From contig CALEPD010000143.1 in assembly GCA_937910265.1 (NCBI GenBank), positions 1-8,763 on the forward strand: 8,763 bases of DNA, read 5' to 3'. The stretch is from an uncultured Bacteroidales bacterium (GTDB lineage Bacteria; Bacteroidota; Bacteroidia; Bacteroidales; P3). The position numbers and the translations under genes are program-made. Each line of letters opens with the position of its first letter. Within the stretch, counting starts at the first letter, position 1. Below, piece by piece: positions 1 through 6,681 of the stretch. The notes beneath the pieces were generated by a model, which ran no database searches, had not been told where the DNA came from, and saw only the letters and a list, made by a program, of their open reading frames with translations.

Positions 1-165
1 CTTCTTGGACCTGTTCTCGAAAACATCCTCCAACGCGCCCCGGAACATTTCGAAGCCAATCACTTGTGACAGCCTTTCAAGAGGATTTCCCAATTCTGAT
101 AGGTTTTCTTTTGTCTTTTGTGTGTCGAACAGAGTGACCGTCCCGAGTTTCTTGTATTTTGCCAT
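1..165 (-). CDS. IS5/IS1182-type transposase, N-terminal fragment (runs off left edge)
   Basis: This is the first 55 codons of a transposase whose remainder lies left of the window. It starts at the ATG complementary to 163-165 (MAKYKKLGTVTLFD...). The N-terminal pattern is typical of the IS5/IS1182 group (InsH N-terminal/DUF772-like domain): a short basic start, an LFD motif near residue 12, then 'LGNPLERLSQVIGFEMFR' at residues 25-42, where the family usually reads LG(N/D)PLEKL..VIDFE(M/I)FR. The catalytic DDE region would lie outside the window, so I cannot tell whether the enzyme is intact. The outer end of the element should lie in the AT-rich stretch between 166 and about 300, but no terminal inverted repeat can be recognised without the other end. 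The family call is fairly sure; the exact IS name is unknown. Confidence 0.8.
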   Translation of the reverse strand, partial: MAKYKKLGTVTLFDTQKTKENLSELGNPLERLSQVIGFEMFRGALEDVFENRSKK

Positions 166-257
166 AGGTTTCGTAATTATGTTCAATATAATAACGAAAT
201 GTATGTATATTTGTATTATTATCAGTGATTTAAATTTTAGAAATTACCTTATTTCTG

Positions 258-265
258 CAAAATTA
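258..265 (-). promoter_or_regulatory. Putative -7 box for the transposase gene
   Basis: Read on the minus strand this is TAATTTTG followed by CA, matching the Bacteroidota -7 consensus TAnnTTTG. It lies about 93 bases upstream of the transposase ATG. No good -33 TTTG box exists at the usual distance: the nearest candidate, TTTC at 289-292, is about 23 bases away. The call rests on the -7 match and position only. Confidence 0.3.
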
Positions 266-287
266 CATTTTATACAATTCCACCGCA

Positions 288-613
288 CGAAACAGGATTT
301 CTGAATACAAAAACAACGTCATCCAAAAGATTGTGAATTTATTTGCCAACAAGACGGCCTGGTATGACAATGCCATCTATGTTCACGTTTGTCACCCCCT
401 ATCGGAAAAACCTCCAGCAACGGCAACCTACTAAGCCTGCCGGAGTATTTTGTCGACAATGTGACGGAGTTTCTGTCAACGAGGTTAAAGATAGGCAATT
501 CTACGCTATATATGGTTAAAATCCGGCCGAATAAAGTAAGACATAAACATTGCACAAAGCAATTATATCGATTACAAACCAGATGTTTACAATTAACAAA
601 ACCATACCGATGA
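288..613 (+). pseudogene. Possible frameshifted gene remnant beside the IS element
   Basis: Two adjoining plus-strand frames look coding-like. The first (codons in phase with 294, stop just after 430) reads ...ISEYKNNVIQKIVNLFAN and continues KTAWYDNAIYVHV. The second (in phase with 389, stop at 611-613) reads ...LLSLPEYFVDNVTEFLSTRL and then KIGNSTLYMVKIRPNK. Both have a mixed, GC-leaning third position, unlike the AT-rich flanks. A single-base loss near 388-396, next to a run of five C, would join them into one reading of about 85 residues. The first frame has no start codon and is open back into the IS-side DNA, which fits a gene cut by the insertion. I do not recognise the protein. It could instead be chance open frames; the second frame also has a TTG start at 389 that could make a 74-residue protein, for which I see no support. 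Confidence 0.3.
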
Positions 614-644
614 AAAAATGAGCGTATATTACAAAAAAACTATG

Positions 645-660
645 TAAATTTGCAAATTAA
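645..660 (+). promoter_or_regulatory. TAAATTTG -7 box embedded in a palindrome
   Basis: TAAATTTG at 645-652 matches the Bacteroidota -7 consensus TAnnTTTG, and the following CA is also common. The box overlaps a perfect 12-base palindrome (AATTTGCAAATT, 647-658) that could be an operator or simply a chance property of the box. No clear -33 TTG box is present about 20 bases upstream. Transcription starting near 660 would give a leader of roughly 190 bases before the M13 peptidase ATG at 853, and would supply the five-gene unit. It is the best promoter candidate upstream of that unit. Confidence 0.4.
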
Positions 661-805
661 TTACGCTGTAGATATAGACGTACTCTACTACCGCATGAGG
701 ATAAGCTGATGTAAACAATAGCCTTCAGCACACGCTCAAACAGAATTTATAAAAACTCTGCACTATCAAAACCATGAACAACCCAGAATCAATTTAATAT
801 TAACC

Positions 806-830
806 AAGGGGCGGCCTGCAACCGCCCTTT
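806..830 (+). terminator. GC-rich terminator-like hairpin in the leader of the peptidase gene
   Basis: AAGGGGCGG (806-814) pairs with CCGCCCTTT (822-830) around a seven-base loop, giving a nine-base stem with one G-T wobble. Only three T follow the GC core, so it is a weak intrinsic terminator. It ends 22 bases before the ATG of the M13 peptidase gene. Three roles fit: end of a small RNA started at about 660, a leaky terminator or attenuator for the downstream genes, or an mRNA-stabilising 5' structure. The stem is seen directly; the role is inferred. Confidence 0.5.
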
Positions 831-852
831 GCTAATTCAGTCAATAACGTAT

Positions 853-2898
853 ATGAACAAAAAAACATTTTTATTATTTATGGCAGCTACACTAATTTCC
901 TCTGTAGCCGACGCCCAGCGCGTCACCTCTGGAATCAAATCAGAGAACCTTGACAAAACCGCAGACCCCAAAAACAACTTTTACCAATATGCCTGCGGCG
1001 GTTGGATGAAAAACAACCCATTGGATGCCGAACACAGCCGTTACGGTTCATTCGACAAACTGCAGGAGGACAATCAAATTCATCTGCAAACCATTATCAA
1101 CGAAGTATCTCGCGCCAAAAACGAACCTGGCTCCATCAGCGACAAAATTGCAACTCTTTACAACATCGGAATGGATAGTGTGAAATTGCAAAAAGACGGT
1201 GCCGCTCCCATCGTGCCCATGCTTTCCGAAATTGCAAAATTGAACAACCGCAATGACATTACTGAATATCTATATCAACTGCATCTGGTCGGAATCAACC
1301 CCTTCTTCGGACTATTCAACGAAAGCGATTATGACAACGCAAAAATAAGCATCGCGTGGATATACCAAACCGGGTTAGGCATTGGCGACCGCGACTATTA
1401 CCTAAAAGACGATGCCACAAACCAAAACATCCGTGAGGCATATCTCAAGCTTATGACCACTGAATTCAAACTTGCAGGATATGATAAGTTGAGCGGATAC
1501 GAGGCCTCAAAACTGGCCGAAATGGTGCTTTCGCTCGAAACACGTTTGGCAAAGGCTCAATACGACAATCTCACCAACAGAGACCCCTTCAAAACATTCA
1601 ACAAAAAGAGTTTGACTGAAGCCCATGAATTGGCTCCCGCCATCGGATTTGAAAAATACTTCAACACAATGGGCATAAGCGACATACAACCTTTCAACAT
1701 TGCCCAACCCGAGTACATTGAAGAAGTATCGCTAATCCTCGCATCGGAATTCACCGACATCATCAAAGCCTACTATGCATGGAATGTAATCAACACTGCA
1801 GCGGCCTACCTGAGCGATGATTTCGTAAACGCCAACTTTGAATTCTACGGAAAGACCATCAGCGGTGCAGAAAAACCGCGTCCCCGTTGGAAAAGAGTCA
1901 CCACTACCGTAAACGGTGCATTAAGCGAAGCCCTTGGTCAGATTTATGTAAAAAAACATTTTCCACCCGAGGCTAAAAAACGCATGACCACATTGGTTGC
2001 AAATCTTCAAGAAGCTTTCAGCCAACGCATCGAAACTGCAACATGGATGAACGCGGCCACAAAACAGAAGGCACAAGAAAAATTAGAGTCGATACTTGTT
2101 AAAGTCGGCTATCCTGACACATGGCGCGACTACAGCGGATTGTCGATTGAGAACGACAGCTACTTTGCCAATATACTACGCAGCAACCAATTCGACATTG
2201 CATACATGGTGAACAAGATAAACAAGCCTGTTGACCGTAACGAATGGCTGATGTCACCACAAACTGTAAACGCATACTACAATCCCACCACCAACGAAAT
2301 CTGCTTCCCTGCAGCAATACTTCAACCCCCATTTTTCGACATGAAAGCCGATGACGCCTTCAATTACGGTGCGATTGGTGTTGTTATCGGACACGAAATG
2401 ACACACGGTTTTGACGACCAAGGCCGCAACTACGACAAGGACGGAAATCTTAACGACTGGTGGTTGCCCGAAGATACCGAAAACTTCAAAAACAACGCCC
2501 AGGTATTGGTTGATTGCTTCAACAAGGTAAAAGTGCTTGACGATCCTGAAACCTATGCCAACGGAGAGCTCTGCCTCGGAGAAAACATTGCCGACAACGG
2601 AGGTCTGAAGATTAGTTTCCAAGCCATGCAGAATGCAATCAAAAAAGGTCAAGTCAGAAACAAAAAGATGGACGGATTCACAGCCGAACAACGTTTCTAT
2701 CTGGCATATGCCGGTGTATGGGCCAGCAATATCCGCGACAAAGCGATATTGCAATTAACCACCATCGACGTACACTCATTGGCCATCAACCGTGTAAATG
2801 TAACTTTACCACACATTAAAGAATTTATCGAAGCCTGGAACATCCAGCCAACCGATAAAATGTACCTTGCACCAGAACATCGTGCCAACCTATGGTAG
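853..2898 (+). CDS. pepO: Secreted M13-family zinc metallopeptidase (PepO/neprilysin-like endopeptidase)
   Basis: A 681-residue zinc endopeptidase of the neprilysin/PepO family (M13), which cleaves oligopeptides of limited size. Residues 1-21 form a signal peptide (MNKK, a hydrophobic run, then ADA before Q22) with no lipobox Cys, so it is probably a soluble periplasmic or exported enzyme. Residues about 40-430 fit the M13 N-terminal domain and about 470-681 the catalytic domain. All key residues are present: the substrate-binding NAYYNP motif (473-478), zinc site HEMTH (514-518), third zinc ligand E577 and D581 in ENIAD, and the H641/R647 pair in HSLAINR that matches the neprilysin His711/Arg717 spacing. 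The length is normal for the family. I chose the ATG at 853 because it begins the signal peptide; an in-frame TTG at 829 would prefix eight residues and lies in the hairpin's 3' arm. The Nif3-like gene follows after 16 bases. In this operon it may supply amino acids or peptides, but that is inference. The symbol is a family name. Confidence 0.94.
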   Translation: MNKKTFLLFMAATLISSVADAQRVTSGIKSENLDKTADPKNNFYQYACGGWMKNNPLDAEHSRYGSFDKLQEDNQIHLQTIINEVSRAKNEPGSISDKIATLYNIGMDSVKLQKDGAAPIVPMLSEIAKLNNRNDITEYLYQLHLVGINPFFGLFNESDYDNAKISIAWIYQTGLGIGDRDYYLKDDATNQNIREAYLKLMTTEFKLAGYDKLSGYEASKLAEMVLSLETRLAKAQYDNLTNRDPFKTFNKKSLTEAHELAPAIGFEKYFNTMGISDIQPFNIAQPEYIEEVSLILASEFTDIIKAYYAWNVINTAAAYLSDDFVNANFEFYGKTISGAEKPRPRWKRVTTTVNGALSEALGQIYVKKHFPPEAKKRMTTLVANLQEAFSQRIETATWMNAATKQKAQEKLESILVKVGYPDTWRDYSGLSIENDSYFANILRSNQFDIAYMVNKINKPVDRNEWLMSPQTVNAYYNPTTNEICFPAAILQPPFFDMKADDAFNYGAIGVVIGHEMTHGFDDQGRNYDKDGNLNDWWLPEDTENFKNNAQVLVDCFNKVKVLDDPETYANGELCLGENIADNGGLKISFQAMQNAIKKGQVRNKKMDGFTAEQRFYLAYAGVWASNIRDKAILQLTTIDVHSLAINRVNVTLPHIKEFIEAWNIQPTDKMYLAPEHRANLW

Positions 2899-2914
2899 AC
2901 CCACATTACAATCC

Positions 2915-3697
2915 ATGAAAATCAATGAAGTAATCCAATATCTCGATATCGTATTCCATCCTGAATTTCAGGAGGAATACGATAATTCGGGATTTCTTGT
3001 CGGAGATGCCGACAACGAATACACCGGTGCCATTATCGCCATCGACCTAACTTTCGACCTGATACAAGAAGCCATTGACCAACAATGCAATCTGATTGTC
3101 ACCCACCACCCATGCATTTTTGGCAGAATTAAACGAGTGACTCACGAAAACACATTGGGCCAAATGATAATCAAGATGATTCAAAACAACATCTGTGTCT
3201 ATGCCGCCCATACAAATCTTGACAATCTGAAGGATGGGGTGAACGGCATCTTATGCCAGAAGCTCGGAATCATAAACACCAACATTTTGCGTCCTTTAAA
3301 CGGACATCCTGAAATCGGAGCCGGAATGATAGGTTGTTTGGCTAATCCGATTGACTCCAACCAATATCTTCAGCAAGTAAAGAAGACCCTCAACATACCC
3401 TACATACGCACCAATGGAATGGAACGAAACGCCATTAGCAAAATAGCAGTATGCGGTGGTTCGGGAAGCTTTTTGACAGGCGACGCAATAGCCGCTGGAG
3501 CTGACATGTTGTTAACCTCCGATTTAAAATACCACGACTTTCAAAATGCCGATAACAAAATCATTTTAGCCGATATTGGACATTATGAAAGTGAGCAATA
3601 TGCCAAAGAAATAATTTATTCGAAAATATTGGAAAAATTTGGTAAATTTGCATGCGTAATTTCCAAATCCACACATGGATACGCACATTATATTTAA
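2915..3697 (+). CDS. Nif3/YbgI-family dinuclear metal center protein (short form)
   Basis: A 260-residue cytoplasmic protein of the Nif3/YbgI/YqfO family, ring-shaped hexamers with two metal ions per subunit; the family has been linked to GTP cyclohydrolase I type 2 but its real reaction is unsettled. All metal ligands known from E. coli YbgI have counterparts: H64 and H65 in THHPCIF, D103 in HTNLDN, H223 and E227 in GHYESEQY. The central AVCGGSGSF and DLKYHDF segments are also typical. It is close to YbgI length (247) and lacks the roughly 100-residue PII-like insertion that, as I recall, most Bacteroidota homologues (about 365 residues) carry; residues 130-150 run straight from NILRPL into GAGMIGCL. 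I chose the ATG at 2915 because it starts the conserved MKINEVIQYLD segment; an ATG at 2867 would overlap the peptidase gene. It sits 16 bases after the peptidase gene and 55 before the zinc-ribbon gene, its usual partner. Confidence 0.92.
   Translation: MKINEVIQYLDIVFHPEFQEEYDNSGFLVGDADNEYTGAIIAIDLTFDLIQEAIDQQCNLIVTHHPCIFGRIKRVTHENTLGQMIIKMIQNNICVYAAHTNLDNLKDGVNGILCQKLGIINTNILRPLNGHPEIGAGMIGCLANPIDSNQYLQQVKKTLNIPYIRTNGMERNAISKIAVCGGSGSFLTGDAIAAGADMLLTSDLKYHDFQNADNKIILADIGHYESEQYAKEIIYSKILEKFGKFACVISKSTHGYAHYI
3643..3650 (+). promoter_or_regulatory. Possible internal -7 box for the zinc-ribbon/hutH/apt genes
   Basis: TAAATTTG followed by CATG lies inside the 3' end of the Nif3-like gene, about 103 bases before the ATG at 3753. 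It matches TAnnTTTG and shares TAAATTTGCA with the box at 645. The gap after this gene (55 bases, AT-rich) is the longest in the cluster, so a secondary promoter is plausible here. No clear -33 TTTG is seen about 20 bases upstream, and the match falls in coding sequence, so it may be chance. Confidence 0.25.
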
Positions 3698-3752
3698 CTA
3701 AATATCAAATAGTAGAAACATCTCAATTAGTCATCAATCAATATATTATAAT

Positions 3753-4580
3753 ATGCCCAAGAAAGTCACAACAACCGACATTAACGCTGCAGAAAGCACC
3801 AAACAAAATCCAAACGTAATTTTAGATGTTGACTTGGCCGTAGAAAAACGCCTTGTTGCTCTCTACACCTTACAGATGGTGCATTCTGAAATTGACAAAA
3901 TTCAAAGCATCAGAGGAGAATTGCCTCAATCAATCGAAGACTTGGAAGATGAAATAACCGGTCTCAACACCAGAATCTCCAATTTCGACAACACAATCAG
4001 CGAATGCGAATTGGCTATAAACAAAAAGAAAAATGAGATTGAGGACCATAAAGCATTGATTGAGAAAAACGAAAAGCAACAGGCAAACGTTCGCAACAAC
4101 CGCGAATACGAATCTCTTTCAAAAGAAATCGAATATCAGTCACTCGAGATCCAATTGTGCGAAAGAAAGATTAAAGATGCCACAGCAAAGATAAAAGACA
4201 CCCAACAACACATCGATGCCGCAAATCAACTGTTGGCCAACCGCGAATCGGAACTTGCACAAAAAAGAGCCGAGCTCGACAACCTCATCACCGAGACTGA
4301 GAAAGACGAAATATTCCTTACCAAGACAGCCAAAGAGCAGGAACAGTACATTGAAGAACGCTATTTGAATGCCTACTATCGTATCCGCAAAGCATCGCGC
4401 AATGGTTTAGCATGTGTAGCCATCGACCGCGAAGCCTGTGGCGGATGCTTCAGCCAGATACCCCTGCAACGTCAGAATGAAATCAAAATGCATAAAAAAG
4501 TCATCGTATGCGAACACTGCGGCCGTATATTGGTAGACAATGACATTGCATTAAAAGCCACTGAAATCCTAAAAAAATAA
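3753..4580 (+). CDS. Coiled-coil protein with C-terminal C4 zinc ribbon (CT398/CdsZ/FlgZ-like)
   Basis: A 275-residue cytoplasmic protein. After a polar N-terminus (1-30), residues about 35-215 are a long charged alpha-helical hairpin rich in E, K, Q and N with coiled-coil spacing (for example LEDEITGLNTRI, KNEIEDHKALIEKNEK, ANRESELAQKRAEL). The C-terminal domain is a C4 zinc ribbon with C229/C232 (ACGGCF) and C253/C256 (VCEHCG). This layout matches the CT398 coiled coil plus zf-RING_7 family, whose members include Chlamydia CdsZ and Helicobacter HP0958/FlgZ. Annotations as 'possible nucleic acid-binding' are not proven; adaptor roles in secretion or RNA handling are known only for distant members. 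It follows the Nif3-like gene, a pairing I know from other Bacteroidota, and ends 12 bases before hutH. The exact role is unknown. The ATG at 3753 is the only reasonable start, without a Shine-Dalgarno sequence. Confidence 0.88.
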   Translation: MPKKVTTTDINAAESTKQNPNVILDVDLAVEKRLVALYTLQMVHSEIDKIQSIRGELPQSIEDLEDEITGLNTRISNFDNTISECELAINKKKNEIEDHKALIEKNEKQQANVRNNREYESLSKEIEYQSLEIQLCERKIKDATAKIKDTQQHIDAANQLLANRESELAQKRAELDNLITETEKDEIFLTKTAKEQEQYIEERYLNAYYRIRKASRNGLACVAIDREACGGCFSQIPLQRQNEIKMHKKVIVCEHCGRILVDNDIALKATEILKK

Positions 4581-4592
4581 ACACAAAACGTT

Positions 4593-6083
4593 ATGGTTCA
4601 TTACCTATCGACAGAAAAGCTCACCCTTAACAGAATTAAGGAGATTATAGACAATAAAATGACCTTGGCTCTCAGCGAGGAAGCCACTGCAAAAATTGTC
4701 AAATGCCGTCAATATATCGACCAAAAGATGGAAACCCAGAAAGTGCCCATCTACGGTGTAACAACAGGATTCGGTTCGCTTTGCAACATATCCATCAGCA
4801 AAGAGCAATTGAGCCAGCTGCAAAAAAACCTGGTAATGAGTCACGCATGCGGCGTTGGCGACGAAGTGCCTGCTGAGATAGTCAAGCTCATGCTGCTGTT
4901 GAAAGCCCAGAACTTCTGTTTCGGATATAGCGGAGCACAACTCCAAACCGTTCAACGACTTATCGATTGCTATAACGACGACATCATTCCCGTTGTATAC
5001 CAGCAGGGAAGTCTTGGTGCGAGCGGTGACCTTTGTCCTTTGGCAAACCTGATGCTTCCTGCCATCCTCGGCATGGGAGAAGCATATTACAAAGGCAAAA
5101 AATGCAGCGCAGAGGAAATATATAAAGCCAAAGGTTGGCAACCCATCGAATTGCAAAGCAAGGAAGGTCTCGCCTTACTCAACGGCACCCAATTCATGAG
5201 CAGCTATGCTGTCTGGTCGATACTCAAGGCCAACCGCCTGAGCAAACAAGCCGACATGATATTGAGCCTCAGCCTCGATGCATTCGACGGACGCATTGAG
5301 CCATTTTTCGATGAGCTTCACAGAGTACGTCCCCACAAAGGGCAGTTGCAGACAGCAGAAGCCGTACGCAAATACACTGAAGGCAGCGAAATTATAAAAC
5401 AACACAAAGAACACGTTCAAGACCCCTACAGTTTCCGTTGCGCTCCACAGGTACATGGTGCTGCAAAAGACACTTTTGCCTATGTAGCATCGGTTATCGA
5501 GACTGAGATAAACTCAACAACCGACAATCCCATTGTACTTCCCGACGAAGACATGATTATCAGCGGCGGCCACTTCCACGGCGAACCGTTGGCCATGGTA
5601 CTTGACTTTTTAGCAATTGCCCTTGCCGAACTCGGAAGTATCAGCGAACGCCGTACCTACCAACTTGTAGATGCAAAACGTGGATTGCCCAGCTTCTTGG
5701 TGGCAAAACCCGGCCTTAACAGTGGTTTCATGATTCCGCAATACACTGCAGCTGCTATTGTAAGTCAAACCAAACAACTCTGCACACCTTGTTCGGTTGA
5801 CAGCATAACCTCGAGTCAAAATCAAGAGGACTTGGTAAGCATGGGTGGAAACGCCGCTACCAAATGCTACCGTGTAGCCGAGAATGTTGAACGTGTATTG
5901 GCAATTGAACTTTTCAATGCCGCACAGGCTGTTGAATTCAGACGTCCTTTAAAAACCAGTCCATTCCTGGAGAATTTGCTGGCAGAATACCGCAAGACTG
6001 TAAACTTTGTTGACATCGACCAAATGATGTATACATTGATCCATGCCAGCGTTGAATTCCTCCAATCGCAAAACATTGAATAG
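4593..6083 (+). CDS. hutH: Histidine ammonia-lyase
   Basis: A 496-residue cytoplasmic enzyme that removes ammonia from L-histidine to give trans-urocanate, the first step of histidine use. The MIO cofactor forms from A143-S144-G145 in GSLGASGDL. Other active-site residues match Pseudomonas HutH: Y54 in YGVTTGFG, H84 in MSHACGVG, N197 in LLNGTQ, Y279 and R282 in DPYSFRC, and E412 in NQEDLVSMG. The Ser-His pair (83-84) and Glu412 favour histidine over phenylalanine or tyrosine, where this pair is usually Phe-Leu or His-Leu and the Glu is Gln. The GLNSGFMIPQYTAA and QLCTPCSVDSI segments resemble Bacteroides HutH. Length is normal (about 500-510). It lies 12 bases after the zinc-ribbon gene and 6 before the phosphoribosyltransferase gene. 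No hutU, hutI, hutG or ftcD is in the window, so the rest of the pathway, if present, is elsewhere. No separate promoter is apparent. Confidence 0.95.
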   Translation: MVHYLSTEKLTLNRIKEIIDNKMTLALSEEATAKIVKCRQYIDQKMETQKVPIYGVTTGFGSLCNISISKEQLSQLQKNLVMSHACGVGDEVPAEIVKLMLLLKAQNFCFGYSGAQLQTVQRLIDCYNDDIIPVVYQQGSLGASGDLCPLANLMLPAILGMGEAYYKGKKCSAEEIYKAKGWQPIELQSKEGLALLNGTQFMSSYAVWSILKANRLSKQADMILSLSLDAFDGRIEPFFDELHRVRPHKGQLQTAEAVRKYTEGSEIIKQHKEHVQDPYSFRCAPQVHGAAKDTFAYVASVIETEINSTTDNPIVLPDEDMIISGGHFHGEPLAMVLDFLAIALAELGSISERRTYQLVDAKRGLPSFLVAKPGLNSGFMIPQYTAAAIVSQTKQLCTPCSVDSITSSQNQEDLVSMGGNAATKCYRVAENVERVLAIELFNAAQAVEFRRPLKTSPFLENLLAEYRKTVNFVDIDQMMYTLIHASVEFLQSQNIE

Positions 6084-6089
6084 GGCTAT

Positions 6090-6668
6090 ATGTTTGAAAA
6101 CATAGTAAAGCATTATCACAATTTTCCAATAAAGGGTATTGACTTTATCGACGTCATACCCTTTTTACAGGACAAGCAAGTATTCCAAGAGGTGGTTGAA
6201 AATCTGAACAAGATGATCAGCACGCCCAACATTGCAACAATGGAAGCGCGTGGTTTTTTATTTGCCACACCACTACTCTACAGCAACAATTCCGTCAGCA
6301 CTGTTGTTCCTTTGAGAAAAAAGGGGAAACTACCGCATGCCGAGGGCGACTTGCATAAGGTAGTCATTGAAAAGGAATACGGAATGGATGAAATGTATTA
6401 CCGTATCAGTGACTTCAACGCGTGCAAACCCACCGACGATGTTATCGAAATCAGTCTATTTGATGATTTGTTGGCAACCGGGGGGACTGCATTGGGCATT
6501 GCCAACGCAATCAACCAAGAGACCGTCTGCATAGATGGAAAATTGTACAAATTGCATGTTAAGGAATTTGTTTTTCTAATAGAAATCACAAACCTTGCCG
6601 GACGCAACCTATTGAAAAAAACAGCTCCAGTAAAATCGCTTGCACAAGTGGCAGAAGAATCGTGCTAA
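6090..6668 (+). CDS. apt: Adenine phosphoribosyltransferase-like protein (divergent)
   Basis: A 192-residue type I phosphoribosyltransferase closest to APRT, which makes AMP from adenine and PRPP for purine salvage. Family landmarks occur in order: FPIKGIDFIDVIPFL (12-26, compare FPkpGI.FrDvtPLL), the EARGF motif (52-56), VPLRKKGKLP, the EKEYG segment where APRT has LEYG, and the PRPP loop FDDLLATGGTA with D125/D126 and G131-G132-T133. Odd points are Phe before the two Asp where Val or Ile is usual, about nine extra residues between the PRPP loop and FLIEIT (NQETVCIDGKLYKLHV region), and a C-terminal tail, so it is slightly long (usual 170-180). Catalytic motifs look intact, so it is probably active, but adenine specificity is inferred from overall similarity. 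It begins 6 bases after hutH and so is almost surely co-transcribed and perhaps translationally coupled; a strong hairpin follows 13 bases after its stop. Confidence 0.82.
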   Translation: MFENIVKHYHNFPIKGIDFIDVIPFLQDKQVFQEVVENLNKMISTPNIATMEARGFLFATPLLYSNNSVSTVVPLRKKGKLPHAEGDLHKVVIEKEYGMDEMYYRISDFNACKPTDDVIEISLFDDLLATGGTALGIANAINQETVCIDGKLYKLHVKEFVFLIEITNLAGRNLLKKTAPVKSLAQVAEESC

Positions 6669-6681
6669 AGCTCCTATAGAG

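Larger units (their letters stand above)
166..852. other. 687-base stretch without an intact gene, between IS transposase and M13 peptidase
   Basis: No complete convincing gene is visible here. Positions 166-270 are AT-rich and are probably the IS leader and its outer end; they include a small inverted repeat (AGAAAT at 239-244, ATTTCT at 251-256). Positions 288-540 are coding-like but frame-broken. Positions 541-640 are AT-rich and look non-coding. Positions 645-830 hold a promoter-like box in a palindrome and end in a GC-rich hairpin. No tRNA, rRNA or CRISPR-like repeat was found by eye. Confidence 0.6.

Noticed and set aside
239..256. AGAAAT/ATTTCT inverted repeat as the IS terminal repeat
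   Set aside because: Only six bases in an AT-rich tract, both arms on the same side of the element; terminal repeats should lie at opposite ends.
5..304. Plus-strand open frame of 99 codons over the IS start
   Set aside because: It lies opposite the recognisable transposase N-terminus and continues into AT-rich non-coding DNA; composition is poor for a protein.
319..555. Minus-strand 78-codon open frame
   Set aside because: Antisense to the coding-like remnant; Cys/Trp/His-rich with no family pattern.
829..852. TTG start eight codons upstream of the peptidase ATG
   Set aside because: It overlaps the 3' arm of the hairpin and would spoil the N-terminal MNKK signal-peptide start.
2254..2754. 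166-codon minus-strand open frame inside the peptidase gene
   Set aside because: Exact antisense of the M13 catalytic domain; explained by codon bias, no motif.
2867..2914. Upstream ATG that would extend the Nif3-like protein by 16 residues and overlap the peptidase gene
   Set aside because: Conserved homology begins at MKINEVIQYLD (2915), which gives the expected short gap.
4605..5156. 183-codon minus-strand open frame inside hutH
   Set aside because: Antisense shadow of a well-supported gene; no recognisable domain.
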